DNA from: Scolanthus callimorphus
Taxonomy: Eukaryota > Cnidaria > Anthozoa > Actiniaria > Edwardsiidae
DNA: 64,000 nucleotides
NCBI GenBank assembly: GCA_033964015.1
Contig: CM066918.1
Span: 21,969,387-22,033,386 of the forward strand
Direction of reading: 5' to 3'
The translations under genes were made by a program, and so were the position numbers. The stretch's first letter is position 1; each line of letters starts with the position of its first letter. Under the pieces are notes generated by a model. The model had not been told where the DNA came from and did not search any database. It saw only the letters and a program-made list of their open reading frames with translations. Of this stretch, positions 1 through 11,103 are shown in pieces.

Positions 1-1660
1 CAAGAAGTTGTTGTACAATTATGGAACAAGGCGCCACGTTGTTATATTATTATGAAAATTGTGACAGAATTATTTGAATGAAGACAATCAACAGAGGATC
101 TGGAAGCTTTTACAGAGTGTAAAAGACACCAAGCTTTAATTTGTAAGACACCAGTGTCTATTATTATGGGAATAATTATCTCAAGAACAGAAATGACTGA
201 CTTGGTCAAACAATATCTAAAAACTGGTTAAAGAGAGTATCTTATGCATTACAAGTTCAAAGAATATTTACTTGGAACAAACTGAATCAAGAAAATGGCC
301 CCACAGCTAGAATATTCTACCAAAACAGGAAACGAAGCTACTGCAATGGAAAATCCTGCTTTAGAAATTATATTCACACGAACCTGATTCCAGAAACATA
401 CATATACATTGATATTTAACATGCAAGTGTCTACACCCCTCCTATAGTTCGATAACTGCAGCAGAAGTCACAGGAGATGTTCACATGTTAATACAATCAC
501 TCTGCAGAAACGTTGCATCAACTGTTTATGTCCAATTGTTACGAGTAAAATTCTATGATAAAAGAATACTTTGTTTAACAGACCCAAAGTTCAGTAGTAA
601 CAAGAGTGCTTTTTTCTGGACTGTTTGTGAGAACTCTAGAAACATTCCTGAAGCAGCTACAAATTGTTGATGTTATGGCATCCTTCACTGGCTTCAGATA
701 CTAATCAACAACCTGATTATGTATACAGTTGAATGATTTATTAAATTCCATGGAATGTTCACAACATTCAGACCACTCAGTTTTTATACACTAGGATGGA
801 AACAAAACACTTTCAAGAGAGAGTAGCTTTCCGCTCGAGCACTCACTATCTCAATAGATACTTCTAGTTTAAAAAATAATGGTTAATAAGCAACCATTTT
901 TTTGGTGGCACTGAGGCAACACCGGAAAACACAAAAAGTCAACTCAATACGCCGTGAACGTTTTCAATGGCAAGAAAGTTGTTTGCAAATGGTTTTTGTT
1001 GTTGTTTCAATCCAAGTTAATATTCGGTTTGACTTTCGCGGAAAAAATGATAGAACTAAACAAAATAAGCAATATGACGATGAAATAATTGTTTTTAACT
1101 TACCATTTTTCGTCTTAGCTTTGCAAAGAGAAAAACAACTCTCAACCAAAATTCAACTCAGCAAGCCGACTTACGAAGTTCGATCAACAGCGCTTTTCCA
1201 ACTCTATTTCACGGCTGTAATTTCTACTTCAGTTTCAGAGCCCGGCAAGGAATCAGACCTGAAAATCCGGAAATTGACCAAGACTTTTGTAGAAAGCACT
1301 CGAGAAAGCACTAGAACTTGTGGGTTGTAATTAACTTGTGTTGTGAATTCGCTCGGATTTTTTTAGCCCTACGACTACGTTGAGGCTTGTTTGACAGTTT
1401 TTGTGTCAACCAAATCACATCTCGAATAAAAATATATCACCGCTTACGATTTGTCTTTTCGCGCCATGCTGCAGTTTAGTGGTTTTCTCGCGTTCACACT
1501 CTCGAGTTGTTCAGTGAAGTCGCTGGGATATCGGCAGATAATGTCCGCGGATGAAAAATGGTCCTCAAAATTCACACAGTTGCCCTGGAAGCTTCGATTC
1601 TCGGCCAACTGTTCATTGTTCGTAGCATTTCTCATCTTGGACATTATGTATCAGTCATTA
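1..1660. other. AT-rich stretch with no recognisable gene
   Basis: I see no supported gene, RNA gene or clear element end here. Open frames at 902-1330 (+) and 1444-1644 (-) have no recognisable domain, no splice-site context and no sibling copy in the window. The stretch lies upstream of the first recognised exon and may be an intron of the Calx-beta gene or intergenic DNA. Confidence 0.5.
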
Positions 1661-2803
1661 CAGCGGTGACCATCCCCCCCCCCCCCCCGGGACACCGTGG
1701 GACATTTGCACACCACTGCCTTCCCTGGGGTGGGGAATTTTGAAAATTTTGTTGGCCCCGGGGTCGGGAATTGTTTTTCCTCGGGGGAGGGGGGTGGGGA
1801 ATTTTGGTTTTCTCATCTCAAGCGCGTCGGGTTTTGCGGAACTACAACACCAGTTATAATTACATTACATAAAGTTTAATAACTATCGATTGGCAGTTAC
1901 AATGTCCCAGTTACAGAAAACAACGTCACATAAAATATAATGCAGAGCATGGCCCGTATACGCAACGTTTGGAGAAGACACATTTGCAAATTTCGCAGTT
2001 GACTTCTTCTATAGAGAAGAAACAGATTTCGCAATTTCGTCTCAAGTGGAAAAACACAAATGAATTGACACTATAAACAGAGGTCGAATATTTGCAAAAA
2101 AGTCAAGTAACATAACTGCGAAATAGTTGCTCTGAAATAGAATAAAGGTAAATTTCGTATTGAGAGATTCCGGGGACAATTTGCAGCTAGGAATGGGCAA
2201 TTCCAGAAAATAAAGGTACCCCCCACACGGGCGGCATTTGGAAATTCCGATGGGATGGGGGGGTTTAAGAGCTCGGAATTCTGATTGCAAGGGGGGGTTT
2301 TCGAAGCTGGATTTCTTTAACCTGCCCGGAATTCTATATGCAAGGGGGGGTAAACCATTTTGGAAATTCTGGATGCATGGGGGGGTCAAAAACTAGTGCC
2401 GCCCGTGGGGAGGGTACCTTTATTTTCTGGAATTGCCCAATGTCTACCGATATTGTACTAATACCTTATAGTTTCACGTCTTTATTTCTATTTTGTCTCA
2501 CTTTCCGTGAAATGAGAACTCGTTCAAAGACGAGAAAACTAAAGTACATTTAAAAACGAATTATAAATGCTCGGACAGTATAAATGGAGTTGAAGTTTTT
2601 CTTGTGACACGAAGTGTCGATGAAATCTTCGTCTTTTTCTGGTCCCGGGGAGGACATTTTTCCGCTTTTTGTGTTCCCCGCCGTGGGGTATTTTTGCTAG
2701 CCCGGGGGTGGGGAATTTTCAGTTTTATTTTTAGAAATGACCCAAAATCCCGGGGGTTGCCCGGGGGGGGGGGGGGGGGGGGGGGGCATGGTCACCGCTG
2801 GAA
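1661..2803. mobile_element. G/C-homopolymer TIR element, non-autonomous
   Basis: The left end CAGCGGTGACCAT followed by a C run is repeated inverted at the right end as a G run followed by ATGGTCACCGCTG. The match extends outward over GTATCAGTCA on both sides. Both arms carry degenerate 'ccccgggg/tggggaatttt' blocks. No transposase is encoded. A second inverted-repeat element (2,195-2,438) is nested inside. The poly-G and poly-C runs may be mis-sized in the assembly. Confidence 0.6.
2195..2438. mobile_element. MITE of the GGGCAATTCCAGAAAAT family, nested copy
   Basis: The arm GGGCAATTCCAGAAAATA at the left reappears inverted at the right. The interior holds several 'ggaattctgnatgca' blocks separated by G runs. 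The same family occurs as three complete copies at 48.8-50.2 kb and a partial one at 47.4 kb. This copy lies inside the 1,661-2,803 element, so it is the younger insertion. Confidence 0.7.
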
Positions 2804-2948
2804 TTGACTGATACATTATCTGCCGATATTACAGTCACCAGAAGGGCTTTATTTAGTAAATACCATAAGATATTTTGTGTGTGTGTGTGTGTGTATTTTT
2901 ATCTATGATGAATAAAGACTCAATTTAGTATTTCTATTCGATAGCATA

Positions 2949-3201
2949 GAGCGGTTTTCACATAACTGTCGTGAAAGCAATTCACCATCCAATCAAATGC
3001 AATAGTACTAATAGTAATTCAACAACAAACCAATCAGAGAGCGAGGTGATTCACAATCTCTCCTTTTCGCGAGCGAAGTAATTGTGTAATTGTTTTCTCC
3101 ACGCAATCTGATTGGATCATGCCCTCGACCAATCACAACACGAAGCAATCGCAATTACCGAGTAATTTGTAATTAGTCAGGACAGTAATGTGAAACCGCT
3201 C
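2949..3201. mobile_element. 253-bp MITE, TA target site, mariner-like
   Basis: TIRs GAGCGGTTTTCACAT and ATGTGAAACCGCTC are bounded by TA on both sides, the target duplication expected of Tc1/mariner-type elements. The interior is non-coding. The superfamily is inferred from the TA dinucleotide only. Confidence 0.65.
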
Positions 3202-3261
3202 TAACATGCCTAAAAAAAATTCATGAATATAAATAAGAACAACACAATAGAAATACTATAT

Positions 3262-3798
3262 ACTAATTACGATTTTGAGACGGCAATTCCACAAAATATT
3301 GACGGCTAGTTGGGAGAAAATATGTTCACGTATTGGGCGGAGTCGCGCAGCGACGGAGCCCAATACGTGAAAATATTTTCTTCCAACGCCGTCAATATTT
3401 TGTGGAATTGCCGTCTCAAAATCGTAATTAATATTGTATCGCGATTCTTGAAGATTTTCTGGAGGAAATGGCAAGAAATAGTGCTATTTATTGTCGATTG
3501 AAATTTCAATTCTCATTACATTTACGCACGATCTCACGCAATCACATGGGCTTTTCGCACGAGCTCGAGCATTTTCTGTTTACATTTTTCCATCTTTTTC
3601 GGCGAAAAAAATCTCTTTCTGCCATAAGATATTGCTAGAAATATAGCTAAACGTTATTTCTAACTATTGACAATGAAATGAAACATAAATTCGTGCGAAA
3701 AAAGTTGAATTTTGCTAGCTCTTTTTGAGCCGTCAATACCACAAAATATTGACGGCTCACAACAACACAGAGTGGCAGGGTGAATCGCGATACAATAA
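3262..3798. mobile_element. Hairpin-headed foldback MITE, copy 1
   Basis: A near-perfect palindrome of about 170 bp (3,262-3,432, centred on GGAGTCGCGCAGCGACGGAG near 3,342-3,361) directly abuts a body with TIRs ATTGTATCGCGATTC (3,433-3,447) and GAATCGCGATACAAT (3,782-3,796). The palindrome's outer edge (ATACTATATACTAATTACG) is a degraded copy of the TIR junction read in the other direction. A GCCGTCAATATTTTGTGG motif recurs in both hairpin arms and near the right TIR. No coding capacity. Confidence 0.65.
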
Positions 3799-4086
3799 GA
3801 AATACAGGATATCGTAGCGTGTTGTAAACCTGATATAACCGCTTGTAACTAATTTGCATAGCAACTTCAATGAAACATATCTTCAAGTTCCTCTTCCAAA
3901 TTGTATCAGATATACTCGAATCTACATCGGTACCATCACTCGCCTGAGGCTCGTGTTGTAAATCTGATACAACACGGCTGCTCATGTTGTAAACATGCCA
4001 TACCTGGTATGACATAGCACACCTTAATATACCTGATCAACAATTTAGAATGAAATAGTCAATGACCTTTGCTGTATGTCTTGCAG

Positions 4087-4195
4087 TTTACATTGGGTTT
4101 CAAGGAACATCAACTAGATCATACATTGAAAGCGTTGGGACAATAAACGTAACAGTTGAGAAAACCGGCGACACTGGTGTTCCAGTCTGGGCGAG
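4087..4195 (+). CDS. Calx-beta domain I, exon A
   Basis: The exon follows acceptor TTGCAG and ends at donor GTAAGG. It reads YIGFQGTSTRSYIESVGTI then NVTVEKTGDTGVPVWA, the first beta-strands of a Calx-beta fold (GF..., S..E..G...V.V...G). It is 109 nt, phase 1 to phase 2, identical in length and phase to the other long A exons. It is the first exon of this gene I can recognise and it is not part of the later triplicated cassette. Confidence 0.8.
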
Positions 4196-4379
4196 GTAAG
4201 GGCGGCGCCATCACGTGCTAACATGTCACCACGTCTGTAATTCAAAACCTTAAATAATAACTCGTGATGGGTACTATCAGGTGATGAGTTTTAGCACTGG
4301 CTGATAATGTCACACATACCACTCACGATGATCTGAAGATGAACATCAAAGCTAAACATTATGGCCGTCGGTGGAATAT

Positions 4380-4960
4380 TTACCAATTATTCCACGAGCC
4401 CATTTCGGCCTCGTGGGCTATTGACTCAGAGGCCACGAGGGCGAGAGGAATAATTGTTTTAGTCAAATCACACTAGTAGCTCAATTTGTATAGCAAATTT
4501 GAATTGCTGGTCTGGGTGTTTGCCATTTCCTGCTTTCAAATCCGACACTTCTCGCCAACAAAACTAGTAGGCTTAATAACTTATAGCCTACTAGTAGCTC
4601 AGCGAATCAGAACGCAGCATTCGCCGATAATCACGGAGCCTGAGGCGACTAATTGGCAGTTTTCACGATGTTGCGCACGCAACATAAATGGGATGAGAAC
4701 AATGCTTGTCTGTTTTGAATAACAAAAGCCGTCTTCGCCAGAACGAGTCGTAACGGCTCAAGGGTATTGTTCTCACAACATCGTGAAAACGGTCAATTGT
4801 TTTAGTATGCTCAAGTGATTCATAAGGTTTCTAGACAGAAATACTTTTTCAAAATCATAACAAAACTCGCGCGCGCACTCCCAGTCCTCTCAATGTGGTG
4901 ACTATAGCGAGAGAAAACGAACATCTCAACCAATCAGCGCGCGGAAATTATTATAATCAC
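4380..4960. repeat. Inverted-repeat-rich intron segment with a nested 147-bp MITE
   Basis: The intron between domain I exons A and B holds palindromic 'cacgag...ctcgtg' sequence near 4,395-4,435. It also holds a complete small MITE at about 4,651-4,797 with arms TTTTCACGATGTTG and CAACATCGTGAAAA. The motif AATTGTTTTAGT occurs on both sides of the MITE, suggesting insertion into an older repeat. No gene. Confidence 0.5.
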
Positions 4961-5006
4961 TTGAGTAGTAAAACGCTTTATTCCTATATTTCTCTTGTTT
5001 CCACAG

Positions 5007-5236
5007 CCTTGAGGAAAAAAGTGGTACAGCGATAGAAGGTGTAGACTTCTCCTTTAACAATAGTTTTATCAGCCTGCCGTCTGGCGAGTCCACATACAAC
5101 CTGACAGTTGACATAATCAATGACAATCGGATAGAAATTGACAAGCACTTTATGTTAAGGATCTTGCCTAACGACAGCAGTATCGTTCAGTCAAATACGT
5201 CCCTAAACATAACTATTATAAATGACGATATGCCTG
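5007..5236 (+). CDS. Calx-beta domain I, exon B
   Basis: The acceptor is CCACAG and the donor GTAAGA. The 230-nt exon reads through without a break and carries GTAIEGVDFSF (the usual 'G.D(Y/F)' strand), then IINDNRIE and a final ITIINDD, the acidic loop typical of the end of a Calx-beta repeat. Phase 2 to phase 1. This is the longest B exon and has no frame damage. Confidence 0.82.
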
Positions 5237-5292
5237 GTAAGAATAATCAAATTCATTTTTATTGCTGTATAGGCGGATTTCTGGTTACATGT

Positions 5293-5500
5293 TTTGCCTA
5301 ATTAGCATAACGATTTAGGGAATGCGATGTTCTGTACAATCATCATATGTCCTGAATATTGACCAAGCATGTGGAAAGTGGGAAAGTAAAACCTGTCGAG
5401 AACATCTAAGCTCTATACCTTTATTCCTCTTAGTGCGATGTAAGTATTAAATCGCCAAATTTTTACAGGAGAATATATGAGCTCGTTAGCATTCATTAGC
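5293..5500. repeat. Left arm of a foldback element interrupted by a LINE
   Basis: TTAGCATAACGATTTAGGGA and the following ~200 bp are repeated, inverted, at about 10,235-10,405 with moderate divergence (shared blocks include CTTTATTCCTCTT and ATGAGCTC). The two arms now lie 4.7 kb apart because a CR1/L2-like LINE occupies most of the interval. Confidence 0.6.
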
Positions 5501-5615
5501 ATTCATCAGAGACGGACGTGTTTTTTGCTCGTCCTGAAATTTTTAGTCTAAAAACTTGAATTCCATAATTTTACATAGAGATTATTATCCACAAATCAAA
5601 GAAAGACACGCAAAC

Positions 5616-6926
5616 ATGTCTGCTAATGGAGAGAAAGGTCAAGCCGCTGTTGTTGTAGAAAAAGAGAAGACAAGACTCGTTGAATCTCAGCCAGAAATGG
5701 AAAGTGAAGATGATTTGTTGTGTTATAGTGGCGTGGTCTTGGGCAGTCCGAAAGCGCGTCTACTAGACGGCCGTCGTCTCAGTGAGCTAAAAAAAGCAGA
5801 ACTGAAAACGGAACTAGCGAAGCTTGGTGAGAATACGTCAGGAAACAAGCCGGAACTGCTCCACAGATTAAATAATATCCTAGGAGAAAGCGAACCAAAG
5901 CAGCCATCGACACACAAAGACAGTGAGCCGACAGCTAATTTTGTCACCCGAAAAGAACTGGACGAAAGACTCGCCAAGATATGGGCGGATGTGCAGTGTA
6001 TGAAATCGACTACTTCTAATGTTGAGTTATTAACGAGGGAAAATAAGTCCTTAAAAGAAGAAATTAATTCACTGAAATCAATTCTAAGAGAAAAGCAGCT
6101 CCAGATAGAATTAATTACACAAGAAAGGGACTCCCTGAACAAAGCCATTCAAATAATTGTAAAGGATTCTGCCAACGCTGACGAAACGCGAACAAAACCT
6201 GTAGCACCTAAGGCGGCAACTTGGAAAATTCCTGCTCAGCCAGACAACAAAAAGGAAAATTACGGTCCTGGCGAAAAAACAACACCATCGCCCCAAAATC
6301 GTCCTTGTCTCAGACCAATTCTCCTTATTGGGGATTCCATCATTAAAGACATCCAACCCAAGAAGTTGTCCCAGAAGCCCGTCAAAAAGTGCACTTTTCG
6401 CGGAAAGAAAGCGAATGAAATCGCTGAATGCGTGAGGGAATTTGATGAGTCCACTTGCCGTGACCCATCGCATGTGATAATCCACGCCGGCACTAACGAT
6501 TTACCATCAGACAACGCCAAGGATTGTACGACTAAGATCAATAGTCTAGTTCAATTGGTGAAGCATAAGTACCCTAATGCTAAGCTTGGTGTGTCCGGTC
6601 TAACTCAAAGAGGTGATATCGCGGATATCAGCGAGAAGATAAGAAGTACAAACGAGCAGCTAAAGTCAGCAGCCTCGAGTTTTGGTTACTTTTTTATCGA
6701 TAACTCAGTTATTGACGATACTGCATTAAACGGTAGTAAATTACACCTGAACGTTAAGGGGTCCAAATTGTTGGCCTCAGACTTTATTAAATTCCTTAGA
6801 GTAGGACAACAAATAAAACCCACAAGTGAGGATTTTCCCCAAGCAATCCACAAATTGGGGAAGCTACTAATGGAATTCAGATCTCAGATGCCATCTCACC
6901 ACAGCAGAAGCAAAGGTCGCCAGTAG
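5616..6926 (+). CDS. LINE ORF1 protein: SAP domain, coiled coil, SGNH-esterase-like domain
   Basis: I chose the ATG at 5,616 (MSANGEKGQ...), giving about 436 residues without interruption. Roughly at residues 55-90 there is a SAP-like DNA-binding helix pair (LSELKKAELKTELAKLG). Near 125-180 there is a heptad-rich coiled coil rich in E, K and L. From about 230 there is an SGNH-hydrolase-like segment with GDSIIKDI (nucleophile Ser block) and HAGTNDLPSDN (the GxND block). ORF1 proteins with esterase domains are known from CR1/L2-type LINEs, where they accompany the RNA-binding function. This is the only intact reading frame of the element and precedes ORF2 closely. The SAP domain is a less usual addition. 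Confidence 0.8.
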   Translation: MSANGEKGQAAVVVEKEKTRLVESQPEMESEDDLLCYSGVVLGSPKARLLDGRRLSELKKAELKTELAKLGENTSGNKPELLHRLNNILGESEPKQPSTHKDSEPTANFVTRKELDERLAKIWADVQCMKSTTSNVELLTRENKSLKEEINSLKSILREKQLQIELITQERDSLNKAIQIIVKDSANADETRTKPVAPKAATWKIPAQPDNKKENYGPGEKTTPSPQNRPCLRPILLIGDSIIKDIQPKKLSQKPVKKCTFRGKKANEIAECVREFDESTCRDPSHVIIHAGTNDLPSDNAKDCTTKINSLVQLVKHKYPNAKLGVSGLTQRGDIADISEKIRSTNEQLKSAASSFGYFFIDNSVIDDTALNGSKLHLNVKGSKLLASDFIKFLRVGQQIKPTSEDFPQAIHKLGKLLMEFRSQMPSHHSRSKGRQ

Positions 6927-6964
6927 GGTCAACTCAGCGTGTCCCTGGTACAGGTATTTCCAAA

Positions 6965-8217
6965 TTGCATGGCGTCTCTAAGTTAAACGGCTTCAAATTT
7001 GCCTCGATTAATATTAATAGTCTTGTAGGACATTTTGATGAGATTCACTATATTTTGATTAATTCGGCTTTGGATGTGCTAGCTATTAATGAAACTAAAA
7101 TTGATAGCTCGATACCTGACGCCGCGATAGCAATCCCAGGCTACAATCTAATTAGAAATGACCGCACCGAAAATGGGGGTGGGGGTGTGGCAATTTATAT
7201 ACGTGAAAGTTATTCTTTTTCTGAGCGTAACGACTTGGTCCCATCTCGGCTAGAAATGATCTGCCTTGAAATATTTAGACCTCATAGCAAATCTTTCTTG
7301 CTTTCTACATGGTACAGACCACCGAACGCATCAATAGATTTATTTGGAGATTTCGAAGTATTCCTTAGGAAATGTGAGCCTAATGAATTAATAATTTTGA
7401 TGATATGAATGCAGATTACATCAAAGCCCCATTAGAAAATCACACCAAACACCTCCAGAATTTATCTTCGATATACCAATTTCACCAATTGATAAATGAA
7501 CCGACACGCGTCACTCTGACATCTAAAACGTGTATCGATCTCATTCTTACAAACAAGAAGGAGACCATCTCTCGGTCAGGCGTTGTCAGCCTGGGTGTGT
7601 CTGATCACTATATGGTCTATGCTTGCCGTAAGCTCACTATTTCAAAATCTCGTCCAGTTGTAAAAGAAATCAGAAATTTTAAGCACTTTAAGAGTGACGA
7701 ATTTATAGCTGATTTGGAGAGTATCCCTTGGGACACTGTAAATAAATATAGTGATCCAAATTCGGCTTGGCGCGCGTGGAAACTTGCTTTCACGGATGTT
7801 CTTGATCGACACGCGCCCATGCATAATAAGCGAATTAGGACAAACTCGCTGCCCTGGATCACCAGTCAAATTAAAAAGGATATGATGAACAGAGACCTCC
7901 AAAAAAAGAAAGCTGCTAAATATAGCTCGGAAAATCATCGGAAGCTTTATCAGTCGTATCGAAATAAGGTGAATACTGAAATGCGTAAATCCAAATCTAG
8001 ATACTTTCGGGAAAAAATCGATGCTTGCTCGAAAACCGACCCGCAAAGTGCCTGGAAATTGGTAAATACCCTTCTTGGGAAAAGTGTTAAATCGACCCAC
8101 GTAGCTGATCTTATCGTGAACGATCAATCCATAACAATGCCAAGGATATTTCCGAGGCCTTTAAATCATATTTTATTAATATTGGGCCAAAGTTGGCTGA
8201 TGAAGCAGCTAAACTAA
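6965..8217 (+). pseudogene. LINE ORF2 N-terminal part: APE-type endonuclease, frame-broken
   Basis: Reading starts with FASININSLVGHFDEIHYIL and carries LAINETKID, the catalytic Glu block of APE endonucleases. It continues into NGGGGVAIYIRESY and STWYRPPNAS. The frame is lost at about 7,390, just where the next catalytic block would be expected, and resumes in another frame from 7,405. That second frame contains SLGVSDHYMVY (the terminal SDH catalytic His block) and a basic linker. A third shift comes near 8,140-8,200 before the reverse transcriptase. The start of ORF2 is not resolved because no convincing ATG is in frame at the beginning. The family function is target-site nicking for target-primed reverse transcription. 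Confidence 0.75.
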
Positions 8218-10025
8218 ACACTTCGGCTAAAAATCATCGCGACTACTGTAATGATATTGCACCTAATTCTAATTCTGACTTTAGCTTCAAAGAAATTCCG
8301 ATATCAAATGTAGTCTCGACTCTTCAAAAACTGAAGGCATCTAAGGCGACGGGACTCGATAAAATACCTGCAAAGGTTCTAAAGATAGCAGCTGAGGTCA
8401 TTGCACCATCGCTCACTGCTATTTTTAATCTTTCTCTTCGTACAGGTGTTTTTATTGATGACTGGAAATGTGCCCGTGTTACGCCAATATTTAAAAGTGA
8501 CGATAGGCGAAAATCAGAGAATTATCGTCCAATCTCAATTTTGCCAATTATTAGTAAAATTTTTGAAAAGGAAGTTTTTTGTCAGCTCTATAAATATCTC
8601 ACTAGAAATTCCCTTCTCTCAAGTTATGAATCTGGTTTCCGTCCTCAACATTCAACTGTAACAGCACTGATCCAAATGTGTGATACTTGGTTCCAGAGTA
8701 TGGACGGGGGACAGCTAACTGGTGCCGTTTTCTTGGACATTCGAAAGGCCTTTGATTCCATAAACCACTCGATTTTACTTGATAAAATCAAATTTTATGG
8801 GGTTACTGGTGCGGCACACGATTGGTTTAGAGCCTACCTTGACAACAGGAAACAGCGGTGCCTTATTAATAATCATCTTTCTGGCACTAAAACTATAATA
8901 TGCGGGGTGCCTCAAGGCTCAATACTTGGGCCACTGCTCTTCCTGCTATATATCAATGATCTCCCAAATTGCCTCCAGTGCACTGTCCCCTGCCTGTATG
9001 CTGACGACAACCAAATTTATACATCCTCAGATGATTCCATTATTAATTCATGACCTTAATTTGGATCTCCAAAACATTCAGGATTGGCTTCTGGCTAATA
9101 AACTGCAATTCCACCCCTCGAAAACAAATGTATGTTTATTGGTTCTTCCTACAATATCAATAATAAGACCAATGGGTTATTACCGGTCCGCATTAATAAT
9201 GAGGAAGTACCCCATGTTAAATCCCAAAGTGCCTAGGAGTTGAAATTGACCATAGGCTTACCAGGGAAAATCATATTGATTATGTTTGTAAAAACGCTAG
9301 TGCTGGGATTGGTGCTATCCGGCGTCTAAAACCATTTATCCCCGCCGACTCACTAGAAACATTATATAAAGCGTTGGTCCAACCGTACTTTGACTATTGC
9401 TCGCCCGTATGGGACACCTGTGGTAAAGTCCTGAGAGACAAACTACAGAGGTTTCAGTCCCGTGCGGCTCGAGTAATATCAGGTGCAAGCTATGAAATTC
9501 GATCTTCATCTATCCTTAAAGAATTAAATTGGCCAACACTTGAAATCAGGCAAAAGTGCATCAAATCTATTCTTGTATATAAGGCCCTTAACGACCTTTC
9601 GGCGCCTTATCTTAAAAAGAATTTTATAAAAAAACAGTGAATGCGTTAAAATCTACAACTTGAGAAATATTGAGACTGACCTAGCACTTCCAAAGCCGAA
9701 AACTAATTTTCTCAAGTGCGCTTTTAAGTACAGTGGCGCCATGCTTTGGAATAGCCTCCCGAGGCCAAAATCGCAAAAACACTACCAGCATTTCGGCGAG
9801 AGACTTTGGCCTCCCTCACGTCAGGGACACGCTGAGCTAACACATCATTATAACACATCATTTTTATTATTGTTTTTACTGTTTGTTACACACGTATACT
9901 CATATTTTTTAGATCATATTTTTTGTACAGACCTCTCTATATGGCTGGCACGCCCCACACGGAAATCAGCAAATCCGCTTTTTGTAATTGTGATTTTGTT
10001 GTTTGTGGCTAGCGTGGGTAAATAA
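8193..10025 (+). pseudogene. LINE ORF2 C-terminal part: reverse transcriptase, frame-broken
   Basis: 8,193-9,053 reads as an RT domain. KASKATGLDKIPAKVLK, ENYRPISILPIISKIFE, VFLDIRKAFDSINH (catalytic Asp), GVPQGSILGPLLFLLYIND and YADDNQIY (the YADD catalytic pair) appear in canonical order. The frame stops at 9,053. It continues in other frames at 8,926-9,243 (LNLDLQNIQDWLLANKLQFH), 9,374-9,640 (VQPYFDYCSPVWDTCGK, the conserved post-RT block) and 9,660-10,025. At least three frameshifts therefore separate the parts, and the copy should be inactive unless these are sequencing errors. Confidence 0.82.
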
Positions 10026-10234
10026 AACTTGATGTATGTATGTAGCCTTTTGCCAAAAAGCAATATACCGATATTGTGCCCATTTTACAAAATTTAAAAA
10101 AAAACAATATCTGAATTCCATGAAAGATTATGCGAAAGTTTAGAGTCTTTCAAGCCACAATACTGTAATATTTTTGTTGCCCATTTCTTGTTAGATTTAC
10201 GGCTAAACCCGGCTTGAAAAATATGCATAGTGCT

Positions 10235-10405
10235 GTGTGGCAAAAGGCTAATGAGCTCATACATTCTCGTTTGAAATTTAACAATCACATCACACGAAGA
10301 GGAATAAAGATAAAGCAGAAAAGGTCATTTGACTTTCCCTGGTTGCTCAATATTCAGGGCATATGACTGTGCTGATCATCAAATTCCCTAAATCGTTATG
10401 CTAAT
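10235..10405. repeat. Right arm of the foldback element around the LINE
   Basis: This is the inverted partner of 5,293-5,500. Between the LINE 3' end (10,044) and this arm, TAGCCTTTTGCC (about 10,045) and GGCAAAAGGCTA (about 10,241) form a further inverted pair, so the foldback loop is partly preserved to the right of the LINE. No coding sequence. Confidence 0.55.
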
Positions 10406-11103
10406 AGACAAAAATGAGACGGGTCAAAATTTACCCCCTCGTTTTGTCACTCGCCCCAGACCGAATTTTGACCCGTCCAAGATTGCGACCAACCTAGCAG
10501 GCTAACGAATTTTCAGCGTATATTAGCGCTTGTTTTCAGCTAAAAGAGTTATATATAGCAAAGCTAGTCGAGGCAGGCAGTGTAGCCGGGGGACGTGAAG
10601 GGAAAAAAATGTTTCTTGATGTTGTTTTTGTTTGTGTTTTTGTTGGTGTTATCAGGGAAGTGTTAGACTTCTCTGATGTTGTTACCATCGTATGCATTGC
10701 TATACGCGACCTCAAAATTTGCGATTGGCGATATATTTTACGCAAGAAAATTTAATTTCAATTTTCTTGAACAGAAAGTAACATTCTAGGCAAGGAAGCC
10801 AAGGTAGGTTGATTTTGCAATCAATATCGATCCACTGCAGCAGCCGAATCAAGCTAAATTTCGCCAATCGTCGCTTATGACAACTTGTTGTTAAACCTTA
10901 TTTTCCTGACTTAGCAACAGATTGGCTTTCTTCGGGCAAACCTCGGGCGTTCCACAGTGCGCTGTAAACCTAAATTAGAGACCAAAAATTTGAATTAGAA
11001 AGTATTACGGATTTCAAAAGAGCTGGACAGATAGAGCTAGGGACCCCTAAAGCTATATTCCTGGCAAACAGTGCAATATTGGACTTGTGTGCTTGTTTTC
11101 CAG
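10406..11103. other. Intron remainder before domain II
   Basis: No gene or defined element end is recognised in this stretch. It contains the branch/acceptor region of the next exon: a pyrimidine-rich TGCTTGTTTTCCAG ends at 11,103. Intron sequence immediately upstream is only weakly similar to the corresponding introns before domains V and VIII, so the left edge of the triplicated cassette lies somewhere here. Confidence 0.5.

Larger units (their letters stand above)
5540..10044 (+). mobile_element. CR1/L2-like non-LTR retrotransposon, degenerate
   Basis: An ORF1 with an esterase-like domain is followed by an apurinic endonuclease/reverse transcriptase ORF2. The element ends with AATAAAACTTGATGTATGTA, a short tandem 3' tail (GTAT-type repeats) typical of CR1/L2-like clades rather than a poly(A) tail. 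ORF2 is broken several times. The 5' boundary is not precise. It lies in the intron between domains I and II of the Calx-beta gene, in the same orientation as the gene, inside a foldback element. Confidence 0.85.

Noticed and set aside
902..1330. 142-codon plus-strand frame
   Set aside because: It has low-complexity composition, no recognisable motif and overlapping minus-strand frames of similar quality. Nothing supports it as a gene.
1444..1669. Opposing 66- and 72-codon frames near 1.5 kb
   Set aside because: Both strands are open by chance. No domain, no splice context and no sibling elsewhere.
5723..6541. Minus-strand frames opposite LINE ORF1
   Set aside because: They are shadows of the intact plus-strand ORF1, which has clear SAP and esterase-like motifs.
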